Origin: Rhabdothermincola_A sp041688815
GTDB taxonomy: Bacteria; Actinomycetota; Acidimicrobiia; Acidimicrobiales; Acidimicrobilacustridaceae
Reading direction: 5' to 3'
Length of the DNA stretch: 22,210 nt
NCBI GenBank assembly: GCA_041688815.1
Contig: JBDNHK010000096.1
Location: 1-22,210, forward strand
Below are positions 13,435-21,406 of the stretch, piece by piece. The stretch's first letter is position 1. Each line of letters starts with the position of its first letter. The notes under the pieces were generated by a model. That model did no database searches. It saw nothing but the letters and a program-made list of their open reading frames with translations, and was not told the DNA's origin. A program made the translations under genes and the position numbers.

Positions 13435-14400
13435 GTGGACCCGCTGCACGACTCCCACCGGGATGATGACCGCCTCGCCGAGGCCGTCGCGCCCTTTCTC
13501 GACGAGGCGTCCATGGCCATCTGTCGGTTCGTGGGTTTCGGCCGAGACGTACTTCTGCTCGGTCACCCCGCTCCGGGCCTCTCCGAAGCCATTGCCGCAC
13601 AGGGCAACCGCATTGCTCCGCCTTCATCGCCGCCGGCCGATGCATTCGACGCCGTCGTGCTGTGCGACGTCGTGGATCCGGACCATTCGGAGGCAACGCT
13701 GCGCGACGCCCGAGGTGGTGTGCGAGCGGGCGGGTGCATCGTGATCTCCGCAACGAACGCAAGTCACGTCGCCCGGCTCCTCCCTGAAGCGGCCGACGCT
13801 TCACCTGGGGCGTCCCCCGCTGACGAACGGCTACCGGTGATCAGCTGGCCCCGCCTGGCGAAGCTCCTCGGCGAGAGTGGGCTGCGGGTGTCGGCCATCG
13901 AGCGTCAGTTCCAGGCTGTTGCTCCCGCCATCGCGCAGGCTCACGCAGGCCACGACGACGACATCGAGCGGCTCCTGGCCGACCCGGAGGGGGAGACCAC
14001 CCGGTTCGTGGTGCGGGCCAAGCGCATAGAGGACGACCTCGAGGTCGCCGAGCTCGAAGCCCGGCTCCTCGAGGCCGACGATCGCGTGCGCCGTTCGCGC
14101 CGCGAGGCCCGTCGCTTCGAGGGCGAGGTTGCTCGAGCGGAGCGGGTAGGGCTCGACGCCCACGCCCGGGAGATCGAGCTCCTCGTGGAGCTCGACGCGG
14201 TCAACGCCGATCGCCAGCGACTGCGGACCGAGAACGAAATGGCGGAACTCGATCGTCGGTCCTTACGGCTTGACCTCGACGTGGTGATCGCCGAGCGCGA
14301 CGACCTGCGGCGGGCGCGGCCGGCCCTGCCGGTGAGCCGGGTCCGTCGGTTCGTGGGCCGGCTCCGAGCCCGCCTGGGTTCGTCGGCGGAACCACGGTGA
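13435..14400 (+). CDS. Methyltransferase-like protein with C-terminal coiled coil
   Basis: A 321-residue protein from GTG 13435. Residues 25-195 follow the layout of a class I SAM methyltransferase: strand DVLLLGHPAPGLSEAI (38-52) in the place of motif I, FDAVVLCDVVD (71-81) as motif II, and RAGGCIVISATNASH (97-111) as motif III, ending in a strand TTRFVVRAKR. The glycine-rich SAM loop (GxGxG) is not recognisable, so catalysis is doubtful. Residues about 197-293 are almost continuous charged heptads (DLEVAELEARLLEADDRV and onward), a long coiled coil, followed by a basic RRFVGRLRARLG tail. The start is supported by a TANNNT box 6 nt upstream; the frame is open further upstream but there it overlaps the Ku gene. 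The stop overlaps the WbsX-like gene's GTG in GTGA. A role in surface glycan synthesis is inferred from that neighbour. Confidence 0.75.
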   Translation: MDPLHDSHRDDDRLAEAVAPFLDEASMAICRFVGFGRDVLLLGHPAPGLSEAIAAQGNRIAPPSSPPADAFDAVVLCDVVDPDHSEATLRDARGGVRAGGCIVISATNASHVARLLPEAADASPGASPADERLPVISWPRLAKLLGESGLRVSAIERQFQAVAPAIAQAHAGHDDDIERLLADPEGETTRFVVRAKRIEDDLEVAELEARLLEADDRVRRSRREARRFEGEVARAERVGLDAHAREIELLVELDAVNADRQRLRTENEMAELDRRSLRLDLDVVIAERDDLRRARPALPVSRVRRFVGRLRARLGSSAEPR

Positions 14401-15713
14401 GCCCGTCGGACCCCGGGCAGGGGTCGGCGCCGGGCCAAGCCCGGGCCGAGGCCCTCTCCGTGCTGGCCTTCTACCTCCCGCAGTTCCACACCGTCCCCGA
14501 GAACGATGCCTGGTGGGGCGCGGGGTTCACCGAGTGGCGCAACGTGGTGAAGGCCCGCCCGCTGTTCCCCGGCCACGAGCAACCCCGGCTACCCGGCGAG
14601 CTGGGCTTCTACGATCTCCGGCTGCCCGAGACGCGCGAGCAGCAGGCGGTGCTGGCCCGCCGCCACGGCATCGACGGCTTCGCCTACTACCACTACTGGT
14701 TCCACGGTCGCCGCATGTTGCAACGCCCCTGGGAGGAGGTCCGGTCCAGCGGTGCCCCGGACTTCCCGTTCTGCCTCATCTGGGCCAACGAGAACTGGAC
14801 CCGCACCTGGGACGCCGGGCAGCGCGAGATGCTGATCGCCCAGACCTACAGCCCCGAGGACGACGACGCCCACGGCCGCTACCTCGTCGAGCAGTTCGGC
14901 GACGACCGCTACATCCGCGTTGCCGGGCGACCGCTCCTCGGCGTCTACCGGGTGCAGACCCTTCCCGACCCCCAGCGCACCTTCGACCACTGGCGCAGCC
15001 TCGCCGTTGCTGCTGGCGTCGGAGAGCCCTACATCGTCAAGTTCGACACCTGGTCGGACTTCGGCGATCCCGCCGATCACGGGTGTGACGCCTCCGCCGA
15101 GTTCCCTCCCCACGGCGTCTTCGAGCATCTCCCTTCCATGGTTCGCGACGACATCGATCCTGCCCACGCGCTCATCGACTATGGCGACGTCGTCCGCTTC
15201 TTCGTCGAACGCCCCGACCCGACCTGGACCCGCCACCCCACCGTCGTGCCCAGCTGGGACAACACGCCCCGCAAACCCCAGGGCCCGTCCACGGTGCTGG
15301 TTGGCCGCGACCCGGTGTGGTTCCAGGAATGGGTCGAGGGGGCGATCGCCCGGGCCATCCGTAGCCCCCACCCCCTCGTGTTCGTGAACGCCTGGAACGA
15401 GTGGGCCGAGGGCGCGTACCTCGAGCCCGACGAGGTGTGGGGGCGGGCGTTCCTCGAGGCGATCTCGGCGGCGCGTCTGGCTGCGGGCCTACCCTCGTCC
15501 TCGGTCTCCGAACCGGCAAGGAGCGAGGTCCCGCCGCCGGCCACGACGGCCGAGCTCTATGCCGACCTCTACGAGCGCGACCTGGAGCTCCAACACGCCC
15601 ACGTGGAGCTCCAGGGGTTCGTCCAGCGACGGGTCGAGGCCGCGACCCTCGAAGCCCTCCGGCGCATCGCCGACCTCGAAGCCGAGTTGGAGCGCTGGCG
15701 TCCGTCGCGCTAG
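14397..15713 (+). CDS. WbsX/GH99-like glycan biosynthesis protein
   Basis: A 438-residue protein whose body is a WbsX-type (PF14307, GH99-like TIM barrel) domain. It shows VLAFYLPQFHTVPENDAWWGAGFTEW near the N-terminus, then GFAYYHYWFHGRRML, FCLIWANENWTRTWDG-like sequence, YIVKFDTWSDF, and the C-terminal VNAWNEWAEGAYLEPD (N331 onward). These proteins occur in O-antigen and capsular polysaccharide clusters, often beside or fused to methyltransferases and glycosyltransferases; their biochemical activity is poorly defined. After the barrel comes a proline-rich stretch and a short coiled coil (AELYADLYERDLELQHAHVEL, then RRIADLEAELERW). GTG 14397 overlaps the upstream stop by 4 nt, so translation is probably coupled. 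The TAG stop at 15711-15713 overlaps the convergent metH stop in the palindrome CTAG. Confidence 0.9.
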   Translation: MSPSDPGQGSAPGQARAEALSVLAFYLPQFHTVPENDAWWGAGFTEWRNVVKARPLFPGHEQPRLPGELGFYDLRLPETREQQAVLARRHGIDGFAYYHYWFHGRRMLQRPWEEVRSSGAPDFPFCLIWANENWTRTWDAGQREMLIAQTYSPEDDDAHGRYLVEQFGDDRYIRVAGRPLLGVYRVQTLPDPQRTFDHWRSLAVAAGVGEPYIVKFDTWSDFGDPADHGCDASAEFPPHGVFEHLPSMVRDDIDPAHALIDYGDVVRFFVERPDPTWTRHPTVVPSWDNTPRKPQGPSTVLVGRDPVWFQEWVEGAIARAIRSPHPLVFVNAWNEWAEGAYLEPDEVWGRAFLEAISAARLAAGLPSSSVSEPARSEVPPPATTAELYADLYERDLELQHAHVELQGFVQRRVEAATLEALRRIADLEAELERWRPSR

Positions 15714-18700
15714 CGGGCCACGAAGTACTTGGCGCGGGGGTGGTGGCAGATGAGGGCCGAGGTGGTCTGTTCGGGTTGGTACTGGAAGCCCGTCTCCTCG
15801 CTGACCTCGATGCCCAGACGGCCGACGTCGAGGAGATCACCCACGGTCACGTTGTCCTCGAGGTCGGGGCAGGCCGGGTAGCCCCACGAGTAGCGGCCGC
15901 CCCGGTACTTCTGGCGGAAGAGGCCGGCCAGCGACGGGCCGTCCTCGTCGGCGAAGCCCCACTCCTCGCGGATGCGGCGGTGCCAGTACTCGGCCAGGGC
16001 CTCGGCCATCTCGACCCCGAGACCGTGGACGAGCAGGTACTCCTGGTAACGGTCCTCGGCGAAGAGGGTGGCGGTCACGTCGCTGACCCGCTGGCCCATC
16101 GTGACGATGTGGAACGCCGCGTAGTCGACCTCGCCCGAGTCGACGGGACGGAAGAAGTCGGCGATGCACAGATAGGGAGCGATGCTCTGGCGGGGGTAGT
16201 GGAAGCGGGCCTGTTCGGTGGTGCGCGACTCGTCGGTCCAGATCACCAGGTCGTCGCCGTCGCCGTTGGCGGCGAAGTAGCCGTACACGAGCTGGGGGAG
16301 CAGCATGTCGGCGGCCTTGGCCTCGGCGAGCTGCTCGCGCCGGATCGGGCGGATCCGGTCCTTGAACTCGGCGTCGGTCTCGGTGGTGCCGTCGGCGCCG
16401 GTCTCGGGGCGGAACTGCCACTGGTTGCGGAACAGCGCGGTCTCGTTGATGTAGGCGGCGATGTCGTCGAGCCCGACGCCCTTGATCACCTTCGTGCCGA
16501 GGAACGGGGGGCGGGGAACCGGGTTGTCGAACTCGACCTCTGGGGAACGGGCCGGGACCGGTTCGCGTGATCGGGACCCGTCGCCCGATGAGCCGGTACG
16601 GGCCGGCACCCGACTCTCGCTGGGCACCCGACCCCAGTCGGGATCGTCGGCCTCACCGCTCCCACGCTTGATCTCGCCCAGCCGGTCCATCACCCGCAGG
16701 CCTTCGAAGGCGTCCTTGCCGTAGAACAGCCGCCCTTCGTACACGTCGCGCAGGTCGCGCTCCACGTAGCTACGGGTGAGCGCCGCGCCCCCGAGGAGCA
16801 CGGGGATGCCCGACAGGCCCCGGACGTTGAGTTCCTGGAGGTTGTCGCGCATGATGAGCGTCGACTTCACGAGCAGGCCGCTCATGCCGATGGCGTCGGC
16901 CTCGATCTCGACGGCCTTCTCGATCATCTCCGCGATCGAGATCTTGATGCCCAGGTTGGTGACCTCGTAACCGTTGTTGGTGAGGATGATGTCGACCAGG
17001 TTCTTGCCGATGTCGTGCACGTCGCCCTTCACCGTGGCCAGCACGATGCGCCCCTTCCCACCGGAGTCGTCCTTCTCCATGTGTGGTTCCAGGTGGGCCA
17101 CCGCCTTCTTCATGGTCTCGGCCGACTGCAGCACGAACGGCAGTTGCATCTCCCCCGAAGCGAAGAGTTCACCGACCACCTTCATGCCGGCCAACAGCAC
17201 GTCGTTGATGATGGCCAAGGGCGCCAGGCCGGCGACCATGGCCCGGTCGAGGTCGTCTTCGAGGCCTTCGCGTTCACCGTCGATGATGCGCTGGCTGAGG
17301 AGCTGCTCGATCGTCCAGTCGCTGCGGTCTTCGCGCTCCACGGTGGCGGTCTGCACGTCGGCGAAGATTTCGAGGAGGGCGATGAGCGGGTCGTAGCCGG
17401 GTCGACGGCGGTCGTAGATCAGGTCGAGGCTGACCTCGCGCTGCTCGGCCGGGATCTTGTTCAGCGGCATGATCCGTGCCGCGTGCACGATGGCCGAGTC
17501 GAGCCCGGCTTTCACGCATTCGTGCAGGAAGACCGAGTTGAGAACGTGGCGGGACGCCGGCTTCAGGCCGAACGAGACGTTCGAGACCCCGAGGGTGGTG
17601 TGCACGCCGGGCATCTCGGCCTTGATACGCCGGATGGCCTCGATGGTGGCGATGGCGTCACCGCGGAGGGCGTCGTCGCCCGTCGAGAGCGGGAAGGTGA
17701 GGGCATCGAAGATGAGGTCGCTCGACTCGAGGCCGTAGCGGCTGACGGCGAGGTCGTGGATGCGATGGGCAATCCGCAGTTTCCACTCGATGTCGCGGGC
17801 CTGGCCCTCTTCGTCGATGAGCAGGCAGATGACGGCCGCGCCGTACTCCTTGGCCAACTTCATCACCCGATCGAGACGGCTGCCTTCGGCCTCGCCGTCC
17901 TCGAGGTTGGCCGAGTTCAGGATGGCCCGACCACCGAGCCACGCCAGCCCGGCCTCCATCACCTCCGGTTCGGTCGAGTCGAGTACGAGCGGCACGCTGG
18001 CCTGGGTGGCCAGCAACTGACCGAGCGCGTCCATGTCGACGGCGCCGTCGCGGGCCACGTAGTCGACGCAGACGTCGAGGACGTGGGCCCCTTCCTTGAC
18101 CTGGTCCTTGGCCATCTGCACGCAGGTCTCGAGGTCGCCCTCCAGCAGGGCGTCGCGGAACCGCTTCGAGCCGTTGGCGTTGGTGCGCTCCCCGATGATC
18201 ATGAACGAGGTGTCCTGCTCGAACGGCACCAGGGAGTAGATCGAGGTGGCGCCGGCCTCGTGTTCGGGGTGCCGGGGCGCGGGCACGAGGTCGCGGCAGC
18301 GCTCGACGACGGCGGCCAGGTGGTCGGGCGTGGTGCCGCAGCAGCCCCCGATGACGCTCACGCCCAACTCGGTCACGAACCGGGCGTGGTGCTCGGCGAG
18401 CCCCTCGGGGCTCAGGTCGTAGTGCATGTGGCCGTCGACGACGCTGGGGAGCCCGGCGTTGGGGATGCACGAGATGGGCATGCGGGCGTGGGCCGAGAGG
18501 TGGCGCAGGTGCTCGCCCATCTCCACCGGGCCGGTGGCGCAGTTGATGCCGATGACGTCGGGCTTGAGCGGATCGAGCGCGGCGAGGGCGGCGGCGATCT
18601 CGGTCCCCGGGAGCATCCGACCGGTGAGTTCCATGGTGACCTGCACCTGCAACGGCACCTCCCGACCCACCGCGCGCATGGCCCGGCGGGCCCCGTTCAT

Positions 18701-19213
18701 CGCCGCCTTGATGGTGAGCAGATCGAACATCGTCTCGATGATGACGAGGTCGACGCCACCCTCGAGCAGCCCGTGGCTCTGCTCCTCGTAGTTGTCGCGC
18801 AGCTCGGCGTAGCGGATCTGCCCGAGCGAGGGGAACTTCGTGCCCGGCCCGATCGATCCCGCCACCCAGCGAGGCCGTTCGGGGGTCGAGTACGACGACG
18901 CCACGTCCTTGGCCAAACGGGCCGCAGCCACGTTCAGCTCGTGGGTACGTTCGGCGACGCCGTATTCGGCCAGAGGAATGGCGAAGGCGCCGAAGGTGTC
19001 GGTCTCGATGACCTCGCACCCCACCTCGAGGTAGGCGGCGTGCAGTTCGGAGAGCACGTCGGGTCGGGTCACGGCCAGCATCTCGTTGCAACCCTCGAGG
19101 TCGGGGCCGCCGAAGTCGTCTTCCGAGAGGTCCCGCTCCTGGATGCCGGTGCCCATGGCTCCGTCGTAGATGACGACCCGCTGGTGAACGGCGTCGAGAA
19201 AGGAACTGCTCAT
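15710..19213 (-). CDS. metH: Cobalamin-dependent methionine synthase (MetH)
   Basis: A full-length 1167-residue enzyme transferring a methyl group from 5-methyltetrahydrofolate through cob(I)alamin to homocysteine. Domains in order: homocysteine-binding barrel (about 1-315) with DGAMGTGIQ and zinc ligands C225 (GINCATGP), C291 and C292 (GGCCGTTPDH); folate barrel (about 335-600; GERTNANGSKRFRD and GVSNVSFGLKP); cap domain (about 635-715); cobalamin domain (about 720-850) with the axial-histidine motif D731-x-H733-x2-G736 (KGDVHDIGKN) and LLGGAALT; then a reactivation domain (about 905-1167) with RYSWGYPACPDL binding AdoMet. Residues about 850-900 between the last two are a Ser/Arg/Pro-rich low-complexity linker that looks longer than usual. 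ATG 19213 is preceded by AGGAG at 10-nt spacing; upstream in-frame methionines give non-family sequence. It is divergent from the cobalamin adenosyltransferase gene. Confidence 0.97.
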   Translation of the reverse strand: MSSSFLDAVHQRVVIYDGAMGTGIQERDLSEDDFGGPDLEGCNEMLAVTRPDVLSELHAAYLEVGCEVIETDTFGAFAIPLAEYGVAERTHELNVAAARLAKDVASSYSTPERPRWVAGSIGPGTKFPSLGQIRYAELRDNYEEQSHGLLEGGVDLVIIETMFDLLTIKAAMNGARRAMRAVGREVPLQVQVTMELTGRMLPGTEIAAALAALDPLKPDVIGINCATGPVEMGEHLRHLSAHARMPISCIPNAGLPSVVDGHMHYDLSPEGLAEHHARFVTELGVSVIGGCCGTTPDHLAAVVERCRDLVPAPRHPEHEAGATSIYSLVPFEQDTSFMIIGERTNANGSKRFRDALLEGDLETCVQMAKDQVKEGAHVLDVCVDYVARDGAVDMDALGQLLATQASVPLVLDSTEPEVMEAGLAWLGGRAILNSANLEDGEAEGSRLDRVMKLAKEYGAAVICLLIDEEGQARDIEWKLRIAHRIHDLAVSRYGLESSDLIFDALTFPLSTGDDALRGDAIATIEAIRRIKAEMPGVHTTLGVSNVSFGLKPASRHVLNSVFLHECVKAGLDSAIVHAARIMPLNKIPAEQREVSLDLIYDRRRPGYDPLIALLEIFADVQTATVEREDRSDWTIEQLLSQRIIDGEREGLEDDLDRAMVAGLAPLAIINDVLLAGMKVVGELFASGEMQLPFVLQSAETMKKAVAHLEPHMEKDDSGGKGRIVLATVKGDVHDIGKNLVDIILTNNGYEVTNLGIKISIAEMIEKAVEIEADAIGMSGLLVKSTLIMRDNLQELNVRGLSGIPVLLGGAALTRSYVERDLRDVYEGRLFYGKDAFEGLRVMDRLGEIKRGSGEADDPDWGRVPSESRVPARTGSSGDGSRSREPVPARSPEVEFDNPVPRPPFLGTKVIKGVGLDDIAAYINETALFRNQWQFRPETGADGTTETDAEFKDRIRPIRREQLAEAKAADMLLPQLVYGYFAANGDGDDLVIWTDESRTTEQARFHYPRQSIAPYLCIADFFRPVDSGEVDYAAFHIVTMGQRVSDVTATLFAEDRYQEYLLVHGLGVEMAEALAEYWHRRIREEWGFADEDGPSLAGLFRQKYRGGRYSWGYPACPDLEDNVTVGDLLDVGRLGIEVSEETGFQYQPEQTTSALICHHPRAKYFVAR

Positions 19214-19235
19214 CGTGGGGGTTCTCCTGGCGCGT

Positions 19236-19280
19236 CGATGATGGATCTCCATCGTCGCCGGAGCCGGGGCGATCACGCCC
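19236..19280 (-). promoter_or_regulatory. metH leader with two hairpins
   Basis: Between the predicted transcription start (about 19303) and ATG 19213 the leader holds two stems: GGGCG (19267-19271) with CGCCC (19276-19280), loop of 4, and a longer stem pairing about 19236-19245 with 19248-19257 (GATGGA/TCCATC extended by CGAT/GTCG with one wobble). I cannot match this to a cobalamin or SAM/SAH riboswitch consensus by eye, and at about 90 nt it is too short for a standard cobalamin riboswitch. A regulatory role is a possibility only. Confidence 0.3.
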
Positions 19281-19309
19281 TCCCCATCAGGACAGCTCTA
19301 GGCCTTCAG

Positions 19310-19315
19310 ATGATA
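19310..19315 (-). promoter_or_regulatory. -10 element (TATCAT) for metH
   Basis: Read on the minus strand, 19315-19310 is TATCAT, a good -10 hexamer. It would start transcription near 19303 and give a leader of about 90 nt. A 12-bp palindrome lies 4 nt upstream, within the -35/-10 spacer. Confidence 0.45.
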
Positions 19316-19319
19316 CCAG

Positions 19320-19331
19320 CGCCCCGGGGCG
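19320..19331. promoter_or_regulatory. 12-bp palindrome between the divergent metH and adenosyltransferase promoters
   Basis: CGCCCCGGGGCG is a perfect palindrome lying between the minus-strand -10 box for metH (19310-19315) and the plus-strand -10 box for the adenosyltransferase gene (19353-19358). It is well placed for a dimeric regulator to act on both genes. In DNA this GC-rich, a short G/C palindrome can also arise by chance. Confidence 0.35.
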
Positions 19332-19352
19332 TTCTGGGGACCGCTGCATCGG

Positions 19353-19358
19353 TAAGGT
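19353..19358 (+). promoter_or_regulatory. -10 element (TAAGGT) for the leaderless adenosyltransferase gene
   Basis: TAAGGT fits TANNNT and ends 7 nt before GTG 19366. No Shine-Dalgarno sequence is present, so the mRNA most likely begins at the start codon. Confidence 0.45.
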
Positions 19359-19365
19359 CGGGGCG

Positions 19366-19908
19366 GTGAAGATCTACACGCGCACCGGCGACGACGGCAC
19401 CACGGGACTGCTCTACGGCGGGCGGGTGGCCAAGGACTCGGCCCAGCCTGCCGCCTACGGGACCGTCGACGAGTGTCAGGCGGCCATAGGCCTGGCGCGG
19501 GCCGAGACCGACGATGACGACCTCGGGCACCTCCTCCTCGGTCTCGAGCGCGACCTGTGGGTGCTCATGGCCGAGCTGGCCACCGACCCGGGCAACCGTC
19601 ACAAGCTCACGGCCGAGAAGAGCCTGGTGACCGCCGCCATGGTCGAGCGGCTCGAGGGGCTGATCGACCAGGTGAGCGAACGGTTCGAACCGCCGACCGA
19701 GTTCGTGGTGCCCGGCGAGACCCGCCTGGCCGCGCTGCTCGACGTGTCCCGCACCGTGGCCCGCCGGGCTGAACGCGACGCGCTCGCCGCCGCCGCCCCC
19801 AGTAGCGCCGTCGGTCCCTATCTCAACCGACTGTCCGACCTGCTGTGGACCCTCGCCCGCTGGCAGGAGGGCACCTCGCGGCCCACTCGTTCCGTGGCCG
19901 CCGACTGA
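19366..19908 (+). CDS. PduO-type ATP:cob(I)alamin adenosyltransferase
   Basis: A 180-residue protein of the PduO/MMAB class, which adds the 5'-deoxyadenosyl group to cob(I)alamin to make coenzyme B12. Conserved features: the N-terminal ATP-binding segment KIYTRTGDDGTTGLLYGGRVAKDS, the helix AYGTVDECQAAIGLAR, FVVPGETRLAALLDVSRTVARRAER with the typical serine/arginine-rich helix, and the C-terminal LNRLSDLLWTLARW. All expected blocks are present at normal length. GTG 19366 lies 7 nt after a TANNNT box and directly encodes the conserved KIYTRTGD start. It is divergent from metH, which uses methylcobalamin, and is followed 16 nt later by pepA, probably in the same operon. It likely serves adenosylcobalamin enzymes encoded elsewhere. 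Confidence 0.95.
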   Translation: MKIYTRTGDDGTTGLLYGGRVAKDSAQPAAYGTVDECQAAIGLARAETDDDDLGHLLLGLERDLWVLMAELATDPGNRHKLTAEKSLVTAAMVERLEGLIDQVSERFEPPTEFVVPGETRLAALLDVSRTVARRAERDALAAAAPSSAVGPYLNRLSDLLWTLARWQEGTSRPTRSVAAD

Positions 19909-19924
19909 ACCCTGGAGCGAACTG

Positions 19925-21406
19925 ATGCCTCCCGTGATCGAAGCCGTCCGTGAGTTGCCCGAGTGGCTCGACCTGGTGGCCCACCCGGTCACCACCGAGG
20001 ATGGTGCCGACCTCGGCGCCCTCGGCTTCCCGGCGGCAGTGCTGGCCGCGCAGGGGTTCACCGGGGCCCTGGGTCAGGTCGCCGTCGTCCCCCGCGGCGA
20101 GGGCGAGATGGTGGCCCTCGTGGGCGTGGGCCCGGCGGAGGAGGTCGGGGCCGACGTGTTGCGGAGGGCCGCCGGGGTGGCGGTACGAGCGGCTCGGCGA
20201 GTGTCGACGGTGGGACTGCGGTTACTCGATGCCCTCCCGGGCGACGCCCCGCCCGCCGAACGGGTCCGCGCCGCCCGCGCCCTGGCCGAGGGGGCGCGAC
20301 TCGGGACCTATCGCTTCCACGAGTTCCGGTCCGCGCCCGCCGACGAGGTGCTGACGCGGGTGTTGGTGCTGGCCAAGGGCGGCGCACGCGTCGCCGCCGC
20401 AGCGGAGCAGGGGGTGGCCATCGGCGAAGCGCAGTGCCTGGCCCGTGACCTGGTCAACACTCCCGGAGGTCACCTCACGCCGGCCGCCCTGGCCGAAGCC
20501 GCCATCGAGATCGCCGAACGCGAGGACCTCAAGGTCACCGTGCTCGGACCGCAGGACATTGCCGCGGCCGGCCTCGGTGGGTTGCTCGGCGTGAACCGAG
20601 GGTCGGTGCAGGAGCCCCGATTCGTGGAGCTCTGCTACGAGCCCGAACGGCCTCGCGGCACGCTGGCCGTCGTCGGCAAGGGCATCACCTTCGACTCCGG
20701 TGGTCTCTCGCTCAAGTCGGGCGAGGGCATGATGACCATGAAGATGGACATGGGCGGCGCCGCCGCCGTCCTGGGGATGTTCTCGGCCATCCGGGCCGTC
20801 AACCCCCGGTGTCGGGTCATCGGGTACCTGCCGATCACCGACAACATGACCGGCGGTGACGCCACCCGGCCCGGCGACGTGCTGGCCATGCGTAACGGCA
20901 CCACGGTCGAGGTCCTCAACACCGATGCCGAGGGTCGGCTGATCCTGGCCGACGCCCTGTGCCTGGCCAGTGAGGCTCAGCCCGATGCCATCGTCGACCT
21001 GGCCACCCTCACCGGTGCCGTCGAGGTGGCCCTCGGGAGCCGCATCGCCGGCCTGCTGGCCAACGACGACGCCTGGTCCGACCAGGTCGCCGCTGCGGCA
21101 GGGGCGGCGGGGGAACGGGTGTGGGCGCTGCCGATGCCGTCCGACTACCGGCCTCGGCTCGATTCCGACGTGGCCGACCTGCGCAACATCTCGAAGGGCA
21201 AGGGCGCCGGCACCATCACCGCCGCGTTGTTCCTGGCCGAGTTCGTGGCTGACGACATCCCTTGGGCCCACCTCGACATCGCCGGCACCGCATGGTGGGG
21301 GGAGGGCGACGACGGCGAATGGACGACCGGCGCCACCGGGTACGGGGTACGGACGCTGCTCGAGTTGGCTCGGACCTTCAGCCCGCCTCGTCGGTCGCAT
21401 CGCTGA
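19925..21406 (+). CDS. pepA: Leucyl aminopeptidase (M17, PepA)
   Basis: A 493-residue cytosolic aminopeptidase, the usual family size, forming hexamers with two metal ions per active site. The N-terminal domain (about 1-165) is variable. The catalytic domain shows VNTPGGHLTPAALA, GKGITFDSGGLSLK with metal ligands K252 and D257 and catalytic K264, MDMGGAAAVLG with D275, and the family signature NTDAEGRLILAD giving D334, E336 and the bicarbonate-site arginine R338. The spacing matches E. coli PepA with a constant offset. ATG 19925 has GGAG at 7-nt spacing. It is 16 nt after the adenosyltransferase gene, so the two are likely co-transcribed although unrelated in function. Its 3' end overlaps the convergent hypothetical gene by 29 nt. 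Confidence 0.97.
   Translation: MPPVIEAVRELPEWLDLVAHPVTTEDGADLGALGFPAAVLAAQGFTGALGQVAVVPRGEGEMVALVGVGPAEEVGADVLRRAAGVAVRAARRVSTVGLRLLDALPGDAPPAERVRAARALAEGARLGTYRFHEFRSAPADEVLTRVLVLAKGGARVAAAAEQGVAIGEAQCLARDLVNTPGGHLTPAALAEAAIEIAEREDLKVTVLGPQDIAAAGLGGLLGVNRGSVQEPRFVELCYEPERPRGTLAVVGKGITFDSGGLSLKSGEGMMTMKMDMGGAAAVLGMFSAIRAVNPRCRVIGYLPITDNMTGGDATRPGDVLAMRNGTTVEVLNTDAEGRLILADALCLASEAQPDAIVDLATLTGAVEVALGSRIAGLLANDDAWSDQVAAAAGAAGERVWALPMPSDYRPRLDSDVADLRNISKGKGAGTITAALFLAEFVADDIPWAHLDIAGTAWWGEGDDGEWTTGATGYGVRTLLELARTFSPPRRSHR

Noticed and set aside
17015..19369. A 784-codon plus-strand open frame
   Set aside because: It lies wholly antisense to metH. The composition (GVGALPDDHERG-type, rich in H, D, G, V) is that of an antisense shadow, and metH has every family motif.
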